A stretch of DNA of 64,000 bases from Diorhabda sublineata (taxonomy: Eukaryota > Arthropoda > Insecta > Coleoptera > Chrysomelidae). Position 1 is the first letter of the stretch. Each line of letters begins with the position of its first letter. The notes beneath the pieces were generated by a model. The model saw only the letters and a list, made by a program, of their open reading frames with translations, had not been told where the DNA came from and searched no databases. Below are positions 11,991 to 23,960 of the stretch, in pieces. The stretch lies in NCBI RefSeq assembly GCF_026230105.1, contig NC_079485.1, positions 23,789,572 through 23,853,571 on the forward strand, read 5' to 3'. The position numbers and the translations under genes are program-made.

Positions 11991-13700
11991 AACTAAACTT
12001 CCGAAAATTATATCCAGATATTTCATTGAGAACGTAGTAATATATTTCTAGCCAAAATGGAGCTAAATTACTACAAATCCGGAAATTACATTTCTGGATA
12101 ACTTGGATTTTATGCGGTTGAAACATATTTCAAATTTGAAATCAACGTTATGGACAATAGCACTTTTTGGAAACTATGCTCATGGATCAGATATATCACC
12201 TATCAGCTAATTATAGATTCTTACCCAAAAAGATATTTTGACCATATTTTCCAAACGTTGCGGACAATTTTCGGTGAAAATTTCGCATGTACATAATCTA
12301 CTCCTTTTATTTCTATAACTGTTTTTGTGCGTTAATTTTTCCATGATATTTATTTATTTGTATAATAGATTCTTATTATTGAACGAATTACCTATATGTT
12401 GCAACAAAATTCAATGCCAATGAGCTATTTTTTATGTTGAAATGCCGAAAAGTTGAAAAACGACAATCCTCAGAACTTATCAATTATGCTGCTCCTGCGA
12501 ATTAATAATCGGACTACCATTTATGAGGAATAAATAAGTTATAAAGTTCAAAAAATCATAGATATTTGTTTTCTGAACAACAGTCAATGTGCAGATTTTT
12601 CGAACATGCAGATCATGATTGGGTTAACTCGATCATCGTTTCCGAAAAGTCCTTGGTGAGACAACTTATAAATAGTATCCTGATTTCACACTCTTTAAAC
12701 CTTATAATATATGGGAAGATATAATATCCATCATTTCAATCTATTTATCAATAAAAGTGATTTTATCAAGATTGGCCTTCACGTTTCTTTCTCACTATTA
12801 CGGTGAATTACTTCAATTTAGGAAAGTCATCTTATTGAAGCTCAATGTTCCATAATGATATGAACAATGAGGTCATTCTAATTTGAGTCTTTTATGCAAT
12901 GACTGAATAGATATATCATGAAATGAAATTTCCTAATTTTATGTTAAATAAAATTTCTAAACAAATACTAATTCTGTTTGTGAATTTCTTATTACCTCCA
13001 TTCCAAAATATGCACCCGTACATTAATTTTCTTGCAAGTTTTAAATATTGATTAATTAATTAGTCATGTATAAAAGTGATTATCAATTTAATGAGATGTT
13101 GATAGAGTTATATATATTATATCTGTTTTCGTCTAAAATCTACGTAAATTTCCTATTCAATTTCTAGGGAAGCTCACCATTCATCCTTTATATAAACGGG
13201 TATTACATTACGGCTTTTTGTTCATAGATAAACAAATGACCCCCTATAAAAAGTTCATTAGATGGTTAATGTAGCAGAAGAATCATGATAATAAGGGCGA
13301 ATCTTTTCACCTTCGGTTAAAGTTCCTGTCAGATAACGTCAATTTGAATTACAGAGTACAGATAAGTAGCTGGCACTTTAACCGAGAACAAAAATATTAT
13401 CATTCAATGTAAAGAAGTATTTAATAGACTGGAAAATAAAAATACACAAAGCCGGCGATGAATTTAGGGCCTGACTGTATTCTATAAGAGAAAAAAAGCA
13501 AATTGGGGCATATTTAAAGAATTTTAAGTGATTTCAATTTTCATGATGGTAGTTATTGCCTCAAATTTGAAATATACGAAGAGATCGAGAACAATCTAGA
13601 GTTTTCAGATTATAATGAGAAGCAAAGAATAATAAGATTCGATAATGGTCAAAATGAATAGGTTAACCGAAACATAACTACAGAAAAAAAAAATATAGAC
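11991..13700. other. AT-rich intergenic, nothing recognised
   Basis: No long ORF or TE motif was recognised up to the hAT terminus at 13701. Confidence 0.45.
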
Positions 13701-14440
13701 CATTGGCTCCCAAACTTTTTTGTTTCATAGACCACTTTCAAAATTTTGCTGGATCCGATTGACTCCCTGCAGCTTTACAGTGACCCACAGCACACGAACC
13801 AAACAATACTCATATATATCTTTTGTGTTGTGAGTATTCATTGAAATATAATTATTTTATTTACACTATTAATTATTATTATTACAACAGTCGTAAATAA
13901 CCTAATCAAAATTAAACGTAATGCAACTTCTACAATTGGTAAGTATAAAAAAAATATGATTTCAATGAGAGGAATGTACTTGATGAATTAGCAGCAATTT
14001 ATCAATATTTGGCTTGAGTTTTGTAAGAAAAAACTGCAAATATCCCCGTTCGGTGATATTAAATTTGCTCCTTTTTATTGTTACTAAGTTTATAACGGCA
14101 CCAAAACTTTTTCGACAAGATATGACGTAGGAAATGCTCAGAAACTATCGCAAAATTTCCTACGGTCCAGGATATTTTTTGGCTATTTCTACTCACTGCC
14201 AAAATTTTTGATATACTCTTCTAAATGTCAGTTGCAGCTCTTCATTAGTGCTAAGTTCGAGTAACTTCTTGTAATATAACATTCTCCACTTTCGTCTCAT
14301 CAAATGGATTCATGATATATGGTGGTATTTCCATCAACAGAATATCTCCAAATCCGATTTTAAAATCGTCATGCATGGCACCGGTCGTGGTCGCTGCAGT
14401 TTGCACAACTCTGCTGACAACCGTTTGGATAGATTGCATA
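13701..14440 (-). pseudogene. hAT transposase 3' end with terminal repeat
   Basis: On the minus strand from 14440 the frames give FGDILLMEIPPYIMNPFDE, TKVENVILQE, then ELSTNEELQLTFRRVYQKFW, EIAKKYPGP, SYVISCRKSFGAVINL, VTIKRSKFNITERGYLQFF and LTKLKPNIDKLL. This corresponds to the C-terminal hAT dimerisation region of ZBED/SCAND3-like transposases (family LxxxFPTSYLxExGFSxxxxLxTKKRxxLN). After the coding part, the 3' flank ends at 13701 with CATTGGCTCCCAAAC, close to a hAT-type CAGTGGTTCCCAAAC end. The preceding 8 bases would be one copy of the TSD. The other terminus was not found and several stops are present. The N-terminal BED and catalytic parts were not recognised. Confidence 0.65.
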
Positions 14441-14965
14441 TCGTACCGCTTACGACCACGCCATCGTTCCTTTTCTAGGCGACAAAATGACTTTCATCTT
14501 TTTACTTTTTAATCATGTGAACAAGGATAGAATATAATATATCATGCTCCGATTAAAAAATTTGTAAAGCTTTTTTAGATATAAATACAACTATATGGTC
14601 ACTGGCTAGACAATTTCTAAAGTCAGTCAGTTATAAAGCATCTCAATAGTAATTTGGATGTACTACTTCAGTCAATACCCCACATTTTTTTTAAATATTG
14701 AATATTGTGATTTAGGATACCAATTTAGTTTGAAATTAGAGAAGAAAGAGGATAATTTAACTTCTAAAGCGATTCATGATAAAAAAGTAAATGTTTTCTA
14801 TATATCAAAACTTTACTACAGAAACTCATTAAACGTATGGCAACACATTTGAAAGTAATAACCCAGATAGTTTTGTTTTGTTTTGGCAGAACATAATTGA
14901 ATAATTGAGGAAATATTTTGATATACAATAAAAACTATGAGATTATGTAGGCTGTTTTCTTTGTT
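14441..14965. other. Intergenic between hAT relic and R1-clade element
   Basis: One 64-codon plus-strand ORF (14658-14852) has AT-biased composition and no recognisable motif. Nothing else was seen. Confidence 0.4.
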
Positions 14966-14977
14966 CCGAGTTTATTT
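14966..14977. repeat. Target-site duplication, left copy
   Basis: CCGAGTTTATTT is identical in all 12 bases to 20432-20443. It flanks the poly(A) side of the R1-clade element; the T run continues to 14983, so the exact border is ambiguous by up to three bases. Confidence 0.85.
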
Positions 14978-15263
14978 TTTTTTAATACCGACTTATCGCA
15001 CTTCTACAGCAAATAGTTTTGCTGGGAAATTTTCACCTCCACTGCGTGTTCCTGCGTCGTGGTGGGGCTCGGACGGATTGTATGTCCTCTGTTAGTCGCT
15101 TTTATCTGAACTCCGCTCATTAGTCATTATGGCACCATTAACAAATATTTCTTCATAGTGATGAGCTGTCTTTCTTGTGGTTCCTTCTTTTCTGTTTTGC
15201 TCCCTACGTCTCCCTTCCCCTGCTGCATGCAGGGATGAGGAGTTCGGGTCTATCTATTATCTT

Positions 15264-18027
15264 CTAATGTTGCGGTGTGTTTGGACCTCTTTGTCTACTG
15301 TCCTGTTCCTTTCTTTTTAGAATTTTTTCCACCATACTCTCAACGGCTTTCCATTTAAAATCTGCTTCCATCATGCACTATATTTTCTGGTCGTAACTCA
15401 GCTCTTACTGTTATTTCAGACAAGTTTCTAATATCCGCCCACACAGGACATCTGAAAATTGTGTGTTCTGCATTATCTATCTCCGAGCTACAGTATAGGC
15501 AGAGGTCATTTTCAGCTATTTCACCACAGAATCTCTCATACCACGGCGTAATATCTGGTAGCAGTTTGTGAAGCCACACGTCCTTGTCGCTGGCGTTCCA
15601 TCTATTTTGCCATTTCTGTACCGTTTCTTTTCAAAGAGCCTTTTTCTCACCTGCTGTCATTCCTATCGCTCTCGATCTCTCTTCAACTAGAAGATCTATA
15701 GGTATTATTCGTGCAAGTACTCTTCAAGCCTCGGTTGAGATAGTACGATAGCCCCTGCATATTCTCAGCGCTACTCTTCTTTGTACTCGGCTGGCTACGG
15801 TGTTATATTTGTTAATCTCTAGAACACTACCCCAGATTGGAGCTGCGTATAAAAGTATAGATTCCGCCACGCACCCCAGAATCCTCCTTTTTGCTTCACA
15901 TGGGCCTCCCATATTAGGCATTAGACGACTGAGAGCAGAAACTGTAACGCTCGCTTTGTTACTCACATATCTGAAGTGTTCAGTGAACTTGAGCCTTCTG
16001 TCTATGATTACACCTAGGTATTTCACATGGTTCTTTGGGTGAATGGCGAGACCTCCGATCTTAAGTTCTATTGGGCCATGACGTTTCTTCCCAACTATCA
16101 TCACAGCTTCTGTTTTCTCGGGAGCTAGCTTAAGTCCAACTGACCTCATCCAAGCTTCTATTTCTTCCAGAGCATCATTACACCTTTCCATTAGAACTTG
16201 TTCTGTTTTGGCTTTGATCAAGACTGCGAGATCATCTGCATAGGCCACTGTCGATACTCCTTCCATTAGTCCTAAGTTTAAAACCCCATCATAGATAATG
16301 TTCCACAGCAATGGGCCCATAACACTACCTTGTGGCACTCCAGCTGTAATGGGTACCATCTCATCCTCCTCTATACAGAGAGACCTGCTAGAAAGATAAC
16401 TGCTCGCCATTCTTAGGATGTAAGGAGATATGTCCCTCCTCTCCAGTTCACCTATTATCTGCTGCCAGTCTACTGTGTTAAACGCATTTTGAACCTCCAC
16501 TGTAACAAGTGCACACAATTGTCTATTTCTAAAGGTCTTCCGCAGCTCTTCTCTCGCAAAGTTGCAAACACTTTCTATGGAATTTACTGTAGACATACCC
16601 TATCCAAAAATTAAATTGCCTTTTGGAAAGATTTTGCTTGTGTTCAAGCTCTTTGCGTATCCTTTCTGATAGTCAGTGTTCTAGGAGTTTCCCTAAGGTG
16701 TCCAGTAAGCAAAAGGATGATGGGCTACACCCGTCCTTATTGGGTTTCCGTAGTAGTACCAGCCTAGCCATTTTCCAGCAAGTAGGGAAGAGGCCCTCTC
16801 TAAGAAGCGTGTTGAACATTTTCAGTAAGTATTCGGGTGCTAGTTTTGCCACTAGTTTGACTAACTCTGAAGGGATGTCATCTGGACCTGCCGCTTTACC
16901 TGGTTTCAATTTATTTGCTGCCTCTTTAAGTTCTTCTGTGGTAAACAGGTCAAAAGTTCCAGCAACGTACTTCTTCCAAGTAACTACTTCGTGCTGCGGT
17001 AATAAAGCATTTACCACTTCCTTCTTCTTTTCAGGATCTATTTTTGTGTATACTGGGAGCTTTTTTCTTACTATCTTATAGCCCAAACCCCAGATATCAT
17101 TGTCTATCTCTTCACATAACTTTTTCCAGTGGAGCTCTTTTGCTTTCTGAATGGCCCTGTTTAACTTTTGTTTTTCCAATTTATAAGCACTTCTTCAACC
17201 GCCGCTGATGTGCCATTTCTTCTTTTTGTTCCATATTTTTCAATATTTTGAATCAGGGAAGTTTTAAAGGCCGTTTCATCAATCTTACTTAATATCCATC
17301 TTTTGCTTCTTTTGGATTTCCCAAGGTGATCTATCGCTGTCGATTTCTCCATTTCTAGGTAAATATACTGGTGGTCACTGAGTGTCTCCTTCTCAAGTAC
17401 CTCCCATAACTTGACATATTTACTGAGTCTTTCTGAGGTGCATGTGATATCTAAGAAAGACTGCGAGTTTCCTCTTATAAATGTAGGATGCATACCATCA
17501 TTATGTTAAGTTATGCACAGCTATCCACTCTGTCAATAGGCGTCCCCGAAGGTCTTCCTTAGTAGACCCCCACTCTGGTGATTTGGAGTTAAAATCCCCC
17601 GTCAGAATCACGTTTTGAGCTGTTCTCATATCCCTTTCAAGCCCTAGAAGGAAGTTTTCATATACCTCGGTACTTACATTTGGCGATATATAGCAACTAT
17701 ACACTCGAATTTTGTCAATTTCGACCCAGATAAAACCTTGCCCTTGGCCATGACCATTTGTTACATTTTACTATTGCGGATTTTTATTGCTACATCTTTA
17801 TTGTTGTTTGCAATCCACTGACCATTCTCTATAATTCGCATGTTCGGTTCAGATAATGCCAATATATCAACGCCCATTTGTGTTGCAGTAGCTTCAAGCA
17901 GGTTATGCGCCGCTGAGCTACGATTTGCGTTCAGTTGCAGTAGTTTTAGATTGAATTCTTCCGAGCTAGTGCCACCCTGTATTTTGGACAACCGATGTTT
18001 CCTGCTCTGTGTCCCGGTTTTTGGCAT
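15264..18027 (-). pseudogene. ORF2 (endonuclease-reverse transcriptase) of R1-clade element
   Basis: Starts MPKTGTQSRKHRLSK inside the end of ORF1. Endonuclease: LQLNANRSSAAHNLLEAT, DILALSEPN (catalytic Glu), VYSCYISPN, LTGDFNSKSPEWGS, HNDGMHPTF and SDHQYI (catalytic Asp-His). RT: GKAAGPDDIPSELVK, FPTCWKMARLVLLRKPNK, LLDTLGKLLE, VEVQNAFNTVDW, GVPQGSVMGPLLWN, VAYADDLAVL and VKYLGVIIDRRLKF. C-terminus: CLYCSSEIDNAEHTIFRCPVW (CCHC-type), ending at the TAG of 15264-15266. Lesions: frameshifts near 17762, 17500, 17170 and 16600; loss of part of the YRPI segment before LLDTLGK; two in-frame TGA codons near 15720 and 15615; a frame break near 15360. The first RT Asp reads Glu (GAG, 16495-16497). Rejoined length would be about 920 codons, usual for the clade. 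Confidence 0.9.
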
Positions 18028-20221
18028 ATAGGGCAGAAGCTTTTGTTAGGACAGTCTTTAGCCTGATGTCCATCTCTTGCACATTTGACGCAGGCTTTAC
18101 TTCTATCAGGTCCGGTACAGTCTTTCGCCAGATGGTTGTAGCTCCGGCACTTGTAGCAGCTTTTCATCTTTTCATATCTTGTCGTTTTTCTACTCGTTAC
18201 CCCAATTAAGATTCGTCCTCTGCTAAGCAAAATGTCTGCTACGCTCTTGGACGTTTTAAGAGTGGCTATCTGGCATTTTCCAAAGGCTGGTCATAAGTTG
18301 CTCACTACCACTGGAATATTTTCAGTTTTGTCATGTCCCAGTTCCTTCATTACTGCTTCTTGTACCTCATCCGCGGCAGTAACTGCGTCTATACCTCGAA
18401 TATGTAGAATACTTGGTTTTTCTCCTACTTTCGAATGTACATATTTCTCTCCACATTTGTCTTTAATGCGCTCCGTCAGTGTCTGAAAGTTGGTTTCGTT
18501 TTTGTCTACTGCAAGCAATAAGTCTCCACTGCGTGTTTGTCTAAGTGTTTTAATATGTACGTTTAGCTTTGCGTCTAAAATTTCGCCTTTGACTCTTTTG
18601 AGGAGATCAGCGTAACTTTGGCCTCCACTTCTAACTATGAGTGCATCTGTTTCTCTATTTGGAATTGTCTTGGTATTGTTACCTTGCCCAGGAGTTTGGT
18701 TTGGCTGAGTGATCTTTTTCTTCGGTATACAAATTACAATATTCTTAGTTGTATGTCTAAACGAAAACTCCAGCAGCTTCCTCGTTTGTTTTACGTAAAA
18801 ATTGGTAATGCTGGGTATCGCTACCACCTGCCTGGCATGATCCACCATATATGTGCATAGAGTTTGGAACAAACTTACTACGTCACAGTTATCAGTTTTA
18901 TCCATAGTTAGTTTGTATATATAGTTTTCATAACATACTTCCGCATTTTCTTTCATAAATCTCATTTTTTGGTTAATAAAATTGACTTTCTGGTCTGTTG
19001 ATTCTTGCATGTCAACTAATTCTGGAAATCTATCAGCATACTGCCTGTGTATTCCCTTTTCCATCTTCCCTTCATTTGTCAACAAACACACAACTAGGTC
19101 ACAATCTCTTTTGAGTGACAGCGGATTTATCTCCCTTACTTCTGTATTCTGGTATACTTCTTCTGGCCAGTCACTAGCAATGAGATCTTGGAAGTCCTCC
19201 ACATTTGTTGCATTTTCAATTTGCTTCCTGAGATGCAGAGATGCTTTTTTTTGTCTTTCTTCATCAAGATTTGTCTGACATGCTACTGTTCTGAGTTCTT
19301 TCTTTGTCGCCCCTGCGAACCGATCTGTCCTGGGCATCTTTTGCATCTGGCTCCTCCACTATGCTCTTTAGAAATTTACTCACCCTGTTTGATGTCAGCT
19401 TATTTGCAAAACCTTTCAGTCTGGTTGCCAGATCTTTCATTTCCTTTTTAGTGTTCACGCTATTCTTCACCAAGTTATCCATGTCTTCAATCCTTTTGCC
19501 ACTATCATTAGCAGGTTTTGAGTGTATTCTAGCTCGGTTTGATTTGCTCCTGTGTTAATTTCACTTCTTCTCCTCTTTCCCACCTTGTTCTACTCTTCAG
19601 GTGAACCTTCAGATACAGCAGTGGTGTTCTTCTTATGCTCTTCAGAGAAATCTTCAAAAGTGCTTAGCAGCAAGCCTGCATTTTGGTGTGGTGGAGACCG
19701 TCCTACAGAACTTCTTCTTTGAAAAGGGTCCGTTACACCCATCCAGTCCGAGTCTGAGACCTTTGTTGACGCCCTTTCATTTGAAATTCGTTTCATAAGT
19801 TGACCTGCCTATGTCTGTCCTATCGCGCTTTCGAGCCTTGCTGTCGCATTTAGATCAGCAGCTATACCCACCTCTGGCACTGAATAAGATCTGGACCTCG
19901 GAGGGGTCCTTGGGATTGAGTCTCTTCTTGTAAAGGGGCTGTGTGTGGATATACTTTTTTGGGCCTCTGTGGCCTTCTTACTCTCGCTTCCAGTAGCAAT
20001 TATGCCCTCAACGGCCTGGTTTACCACCGTGTGAGTGCCGCAGTCGCTGGCTGACGGTCGGGGGGAGCCTGCTCTATCACTCCCGACACCGACCGGTACT
20101 GGGGATCCGACCCCCTGCACCGTAACCTGTCCGTCTTTTGTTTGTTCCATATCATATGATTTGTTTTGGGGGGCTTCCCCGGGTCCGTGTTCGTAGCCGT
20201 GTTGTCATAGAGAAGTTCCAT
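17946..20221 (-). pseudogene. ORF1 (gag-like) of R1-clade element, frameshifted
   Basis: Nucleic-acid binding gag protein. The first ATG is at 20221 (MELLYDNTATNTDPG), but a frame break in a C-run near 20170 separates it from the frame with MEQTKDGQVTVQG (20150). The N-terminal part is Ser/Pro/Arg rich. Further pieces are at 19796-19590, 19482-19264 and 19346-18291. The last is a long block (351 residues) whose end, VHIKTLRQTRSGDLLLAVD through HIRGIDAVTAADEV, fits the RRM-like region of LINE gag proteins. The final piece (18230-17946) has three zinc knuckles: CYKCRSYNHLAKDC, CVKCARDGHQAKDC and CPICQKPGHRAGNIGC. At least four frame breaks are needed to connect the pieces. The 82-base overlap with ORF2 is typical of R1-clade elements. 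Confidence 0.85.
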
Positions 20222-20431
20222 TGGAAGAAAGAAAATAGTTAGGAAAGAGAGAGACCCCTAGCCCTCGGAAACCTAATAGCGTCGGGGTCGGAAAAAACAA
20301 GAGTTGGCCAAGGGAGGCCGATAGGAAAGAGTAAAGGAAGAGGACTCCACCCAAGACTAGTTGAAGAAAGGTGGAAATCCAGCTTAGGTAACCCCGGGAT
20401 TGCCAATTCCCGTATTCACCAGTTGTAAACC

Positions 20432-20443
20432 CCGAGTTTATTT
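20432..20443. repeat. Target-site duplication, right copy
   Basis: CCGAGTTTATTT, identical to 14966-14977, at the 5' end of the R1-clade element. Confidence 0.85.
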
Positions 20444-21929
20444 GAATCCTTCATTTTTTCACAGGTGACTTGAAACAAATTGTGTGAGTGACAACAACTC
20501 AAGAAAGTTTAATATTTCACAATACACCTTTATTTAAGTTATCAAAGCTTTATAAATATTTTAAAACCTGTTTGACATATTCATTTTTTGATTGAGTGGC
20601 TTAGATAGGGGCACTAGCAACAATGCAATTCTGGGCGACATCTGACTGCCAACTTGGTGACAACTATTTATAGTTATTCGGCCACACTGTACAATAAACT
20701 AATATCTCCATAGATCACTCTATCCTTGTCAAAATCGCTATCATGGTCATAATTTCTACATGTGCGCTCGAAGCACGGTCCTGAGCCTTCAAACAAATTC
20801 AAGTTAAGGAATTACTTTTTCAGAATGTAACAATGAATATATTTTTTCTCAACAAAAAATTTTGAATTCATTTCCTATAATGATTGGGGTAAAATTGAAT
20901 TCCTGAATTATTTGACTGTTCCAAATCCGATATAAACATTAATTTACTTGGACACTGCTTGAAGTCTATTTCATTGTCACGTTTGAGAATATGACTTAGA
21001 GTATTAAAAAGGAGCACGTTCCAATAATGAAAATAAATGAGAGGAGTTTCAACACTTCGTAGATTAAATTCGAGACGAGACGAAGTACCTTGGGTGTCGT
21101 TTTAGCCTTAAATCTAACTCCTCTACATTGCCCCAATTAATTATACTTGTGAACAAAGATAAAGTAACTGAAATAAACGAAGGAAGCGACCGAATGGTAA
21201 TAAAGACCGAATGTTCCGTTAGGCTAGACAGGACGAATAGAAAATATATGCAAAATACTATAAGTTATTTAAATTAATTTTCGTGAAACGCATCTATGTC
21301 ACGAAATTATCTAAATCGATGACAACATTCCCAATAGAAAATCTTCATAATTCACCTTTTAACTATGACGTATAATCACTCGTTTTCCTCTAATTTCAAG
21401 TAATATAACGCAATTTTAACTGAAAGTACTTTGAATAGGACATAAAACAATCATCAAAAATATTTACTAGTTTTATACATCCTTCTCACCAGACATTAGA
21501 GTATTATTATTAGAGTAAGTTAATATAAAGACGAGTACACATTATATTCAACTTTTGGAAATGATAGATAACAATTAACAATTTCTCTACATATTGAAAA
21601 AGTTGTCTGGATAGTACAGACGAATTTCCATGCTATAACCCCCCCCACGTCTGCTTCATACAATTTTAGCAATAGGATTCCATTTCCAGCCTTTTCAAAC
21701 GAAATTCTGAGATGATTCAATATTTACTCGTCGCTATAAAATGTGTATAGAGTGAAGGGGTAATAACCTTCCCGTCAGAAGCGCTTCCCAACAGATGTCA
21801 ATATCGATAAAAGAATCAATTATAGTGTAAATTTTACTTCTTGTATGTTTTGAAAAAGAGACGGAAACTCCAGCACATGAGAATACTATATAATTTCATT
21901 AATATGTTTAGTGATATTGTATACAAGAC
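20444..21929. other. Intergenic, nothing recognised
   Basis: Moderately AT-rich flank of the LINE insertion with no motif-bearing ORF. A short C run (nine C) sits near 21640. Confidence 0.45.
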
Positions 21930-21935
21930 TTTATT
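21930..21935 (-). promoter_or_regulatory. Possible poly(A) signal AATAAA
   Basis: AATAAA on the minus strand overlaps the TAA stop of the candidate terminal exon. Because this hexamer is common in AT-rich DNA it is weak evidence alone. Confidence 0.3.
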
Positions 21936-22550
21936 GTATCACTTCATCGATCAACTTTTTTTCAATAGATAATCTTTTTATTTTGGAAAATGTTTTGATA
22001 TTAAAGTTACAATACCTGTAATAAACAACTCCCAAGCTAACAATTTTGTGTATTTCATCACAGAAGTTGATCGGACAGTTTTAATTAAAAAAATGTACAA
22101 TAAACAATGAAATATTTGAGTAGTTTGTTCTATCTTTATCGTATTGTTTTCAGTATGATTTTTTGAAATTCAGTTAGTGTACTGACCTCATGTAGTCGAT
22201 AACAGATGTCACTTTTATCAAGTTGGACGTGTTGGATAACATGATTTCACTATCGTATAAGTACGCTACTACGCGACTCTGAATCGTTTTCTGCGGTTTT
22301 CCTATAACCCAGTGAACCTGTTCACCAGCCAATGCCGATGACAGGGAGCAATACAGTCGCAGCTGTAACCACACTTACTTAGAACAAAAAATATCTGTAT
22401 ACTAACCAAAAAATTGTCTGGTTCTTCGACCACTTTTTCGTCCCCTTGTACTTTCAAATGTTTATATCCCTCACTTGATGATAGGAGAACAGGCACGCAA
22501 TGAAGCGATACCACACCAAAAGAAACATTTCCTAAGATACCACTACAATT
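21931..22550 (-). CDS. Candidate 3' end of a spliced gene (three exons), unknown product
   Basis: Three minus-strand exons join in one frame with GT-AG introns. Exon A is 22550-22407 (144 nt, after an AG at 22552-22551), exon B 22362-22187 (176 nt), exon C 22015-21931 (85 nt, ending TAA). Introns are 44 nt (GTTAGT...TTACAG) and 171 nt (GTCAGT...TTACAG with a pyrimidine-rich end). The joined product includes GNVSFGVVSLHCVPVLLSSS, VQGDEKVVEEPDNFL|LRLYC, SLSSALAGEQVHWVIGKPQK, RVVAYLYDSEIMLSNTSN, LIKVTSVIDYMR and KLIDEVIQ. The phases close exactly (2+1 nt at the second junction) and an AATAAA overlaps the stop. Codon content is less AT-driven than the surroundings. The protein was not recognised and no upstream exons were identified. 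Chance splicing of open frames remains possible. Confidence 0.4.
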
Positions 22551-23639
22551 CTAGGTCTCCTATAACAACCGAACAAGACTTTCCCTCACCATTGAATGAA
22601 AATTTCACCAATCACTAGTGTATCACTTTCTGAGTAACTACCGCTCCGGATTTGAGTCGATTATATGCCTAAAAATCACTTTGAAGCAAGAAGCGATGAA
22701 TCACGTAAATAATATACAAGAGCTTGAAATCAGAATAACCAACTGTTGTCAAAAATGATATGAATTCCGTAAATTTGAATTGATCAATAAAATTGTCCAT
22801 GAGAATAGATTTATTTATGTACTTAGAACATATGCCCATGAATTATATAACCTGCTTTTATTTTATAACGAATAGGGATTTTATGTGTAAATATCTTTAC
22901 AATGTATTTACTCGTCGCATTTGTAATACTTGTTTTATTGGCACTCAAATTCCACTTAAGACGATTAAGCACATTTTATTATAAGGATCTACTTACGGCT
23001 GGTAAATCTCTAGAAATGTGTGGTTCTTCGAAACGACTGTACCACTTTTTATTTACTCCTCATGTCTCTCACCCTATCGGATTTTTAATATATTTGATAT
23101 TTGTAAAACCAAATATAATTGAACATCGAGCTATATGTAGGTGACGATGAAATATAATGAATAAATTTAATATTTCAACTATTTTTGTTTTTTAATTCAT
23201 GAGATTTTAAATAAAAATGTTTTTTTCTCATATTTTCCAATAAACCAGATTTATTGAGTATGCCTGGATAATGCCAATTCATATTATAGACACGTGCAAT
23301 TTATTGTATGTTGTTATTATTGTGATTCTGGTACAGGTACGTATTGAGTTAGTTAAGAATGCGCCACAAAACAATTATTGAGAATATATTTACTATACTC
23401 AATGTAATATAGAGAAAATAGTTGATAATCATGGAAATTCACAAGAAACGTGAAATAATTGAGAAATAATAAGATTGGCATTATGAGGTATCCTACAGTA
23501 GAAGAGCACGTACGCCTTAAGCTAGCAACCGTCATCTGGTAAGCTACGTTTACATTTAGCAAGTTTACTGTAGTACAAAGTAGCGTGAGAGTACAAACAA
23601 ATTCTAAAAGCACAAGGTAACAGACTAGAACCCTATTTT
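22551..23639. other. Intergenic or intronic, no further exons found
   Basis: Searched for exons upstream of the candidate gene at 21.9-22.55 kb; none could be supported. Confidence 0.35.
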
Positions 23640-23960
23640 GGCGTCATGAGGTGCCACATCAATAATGAACTGAACGGATTGCTAAAAAATCATATGGAGG
23701 CATACTGGAGGAACACTCCAGGTGTAAGACAATCCAAAAGATTCATAACCATATCAGCTAAAACTTCTGAGGGACTGGTTGTCGCTCTTCTTACATAACA
23801 CTGCCCTGTCAAATGCCGCCTTACAACGATAGGCATGGCAGAGTATAACTGCAGATTGTATGAGCAAACCATGGAAAAAATAGAACATCTACACTGTGAA
23901 TATCCTGCCCATTTCATTAAAATTCTTAAGTTCCTTGAAGAAGTAATGAGATGCAGAGTC
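23640..23960 (+). pseudogene. LINE ORF2 C-terminal fragment (post-RT tail)
   Basis: The plus strand encodes NNELNGLLKNHMEAYWRNTP, GVRQSKRFITISAKTSEGL, then HCPVKCRLTTIGMAEYNCRL and EKIEHLHCEYPAHFIKIL. This is the region after RT/RNase H in several LINE ORF2 proteins, where a Cys-rich finger follows a HxxL...LTGHCPxxxHL segment. The finger here is CRL(Y) with one Cys lost, then EHLHCEYP (family EHLLCECP). One stop lies in the LLT-stop-HCP stretch. It is unrelated to the R1-clade copy at 15-20 kb, whose tail reads differently. Confidence 0.6.

Larger units (their letters stand above)
14978..20431 (-). mobile_element. Near full-length R1-clade non-LTR retrotransposon
   Basis: A 5.45-kb minus-strand LINE bounded by a perfect 12-bp TSD. 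It has a roughly 210-base 5' UTR (20222-20431), a gag-like ORF1 with three CCHC knuckles, an ORF2 overlapping the end of ORF1 in another frame with apurinic-like endonuclease, RT and a C-terminal CCHC-type motif, a 3' UTR of about 280 bases, and a short A tail (T run at 14978-14983 on the plus strand). This architecture and the wording of the RT and EN motifs fit the R1 clade. The TSD sequence is not the R1 28S rDNA target, so this lineage is not inserted in rDNA. Both ORFs carry frameshifts and stops, so the copy is not autonomous. Confidence 0.9.

Noticed and set aside
16623..17081. 152-codon plus-strand ORF
   Set aside because: Antisense shadow of the R1-clade ORF2; its minus-strand frame carries the RT motifs.
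23690..23917. 75-codon minus-strand ORF
   Set aside because: Shadow of the plus-strand LINE tail (AYWRNTPGVRQSKRF).
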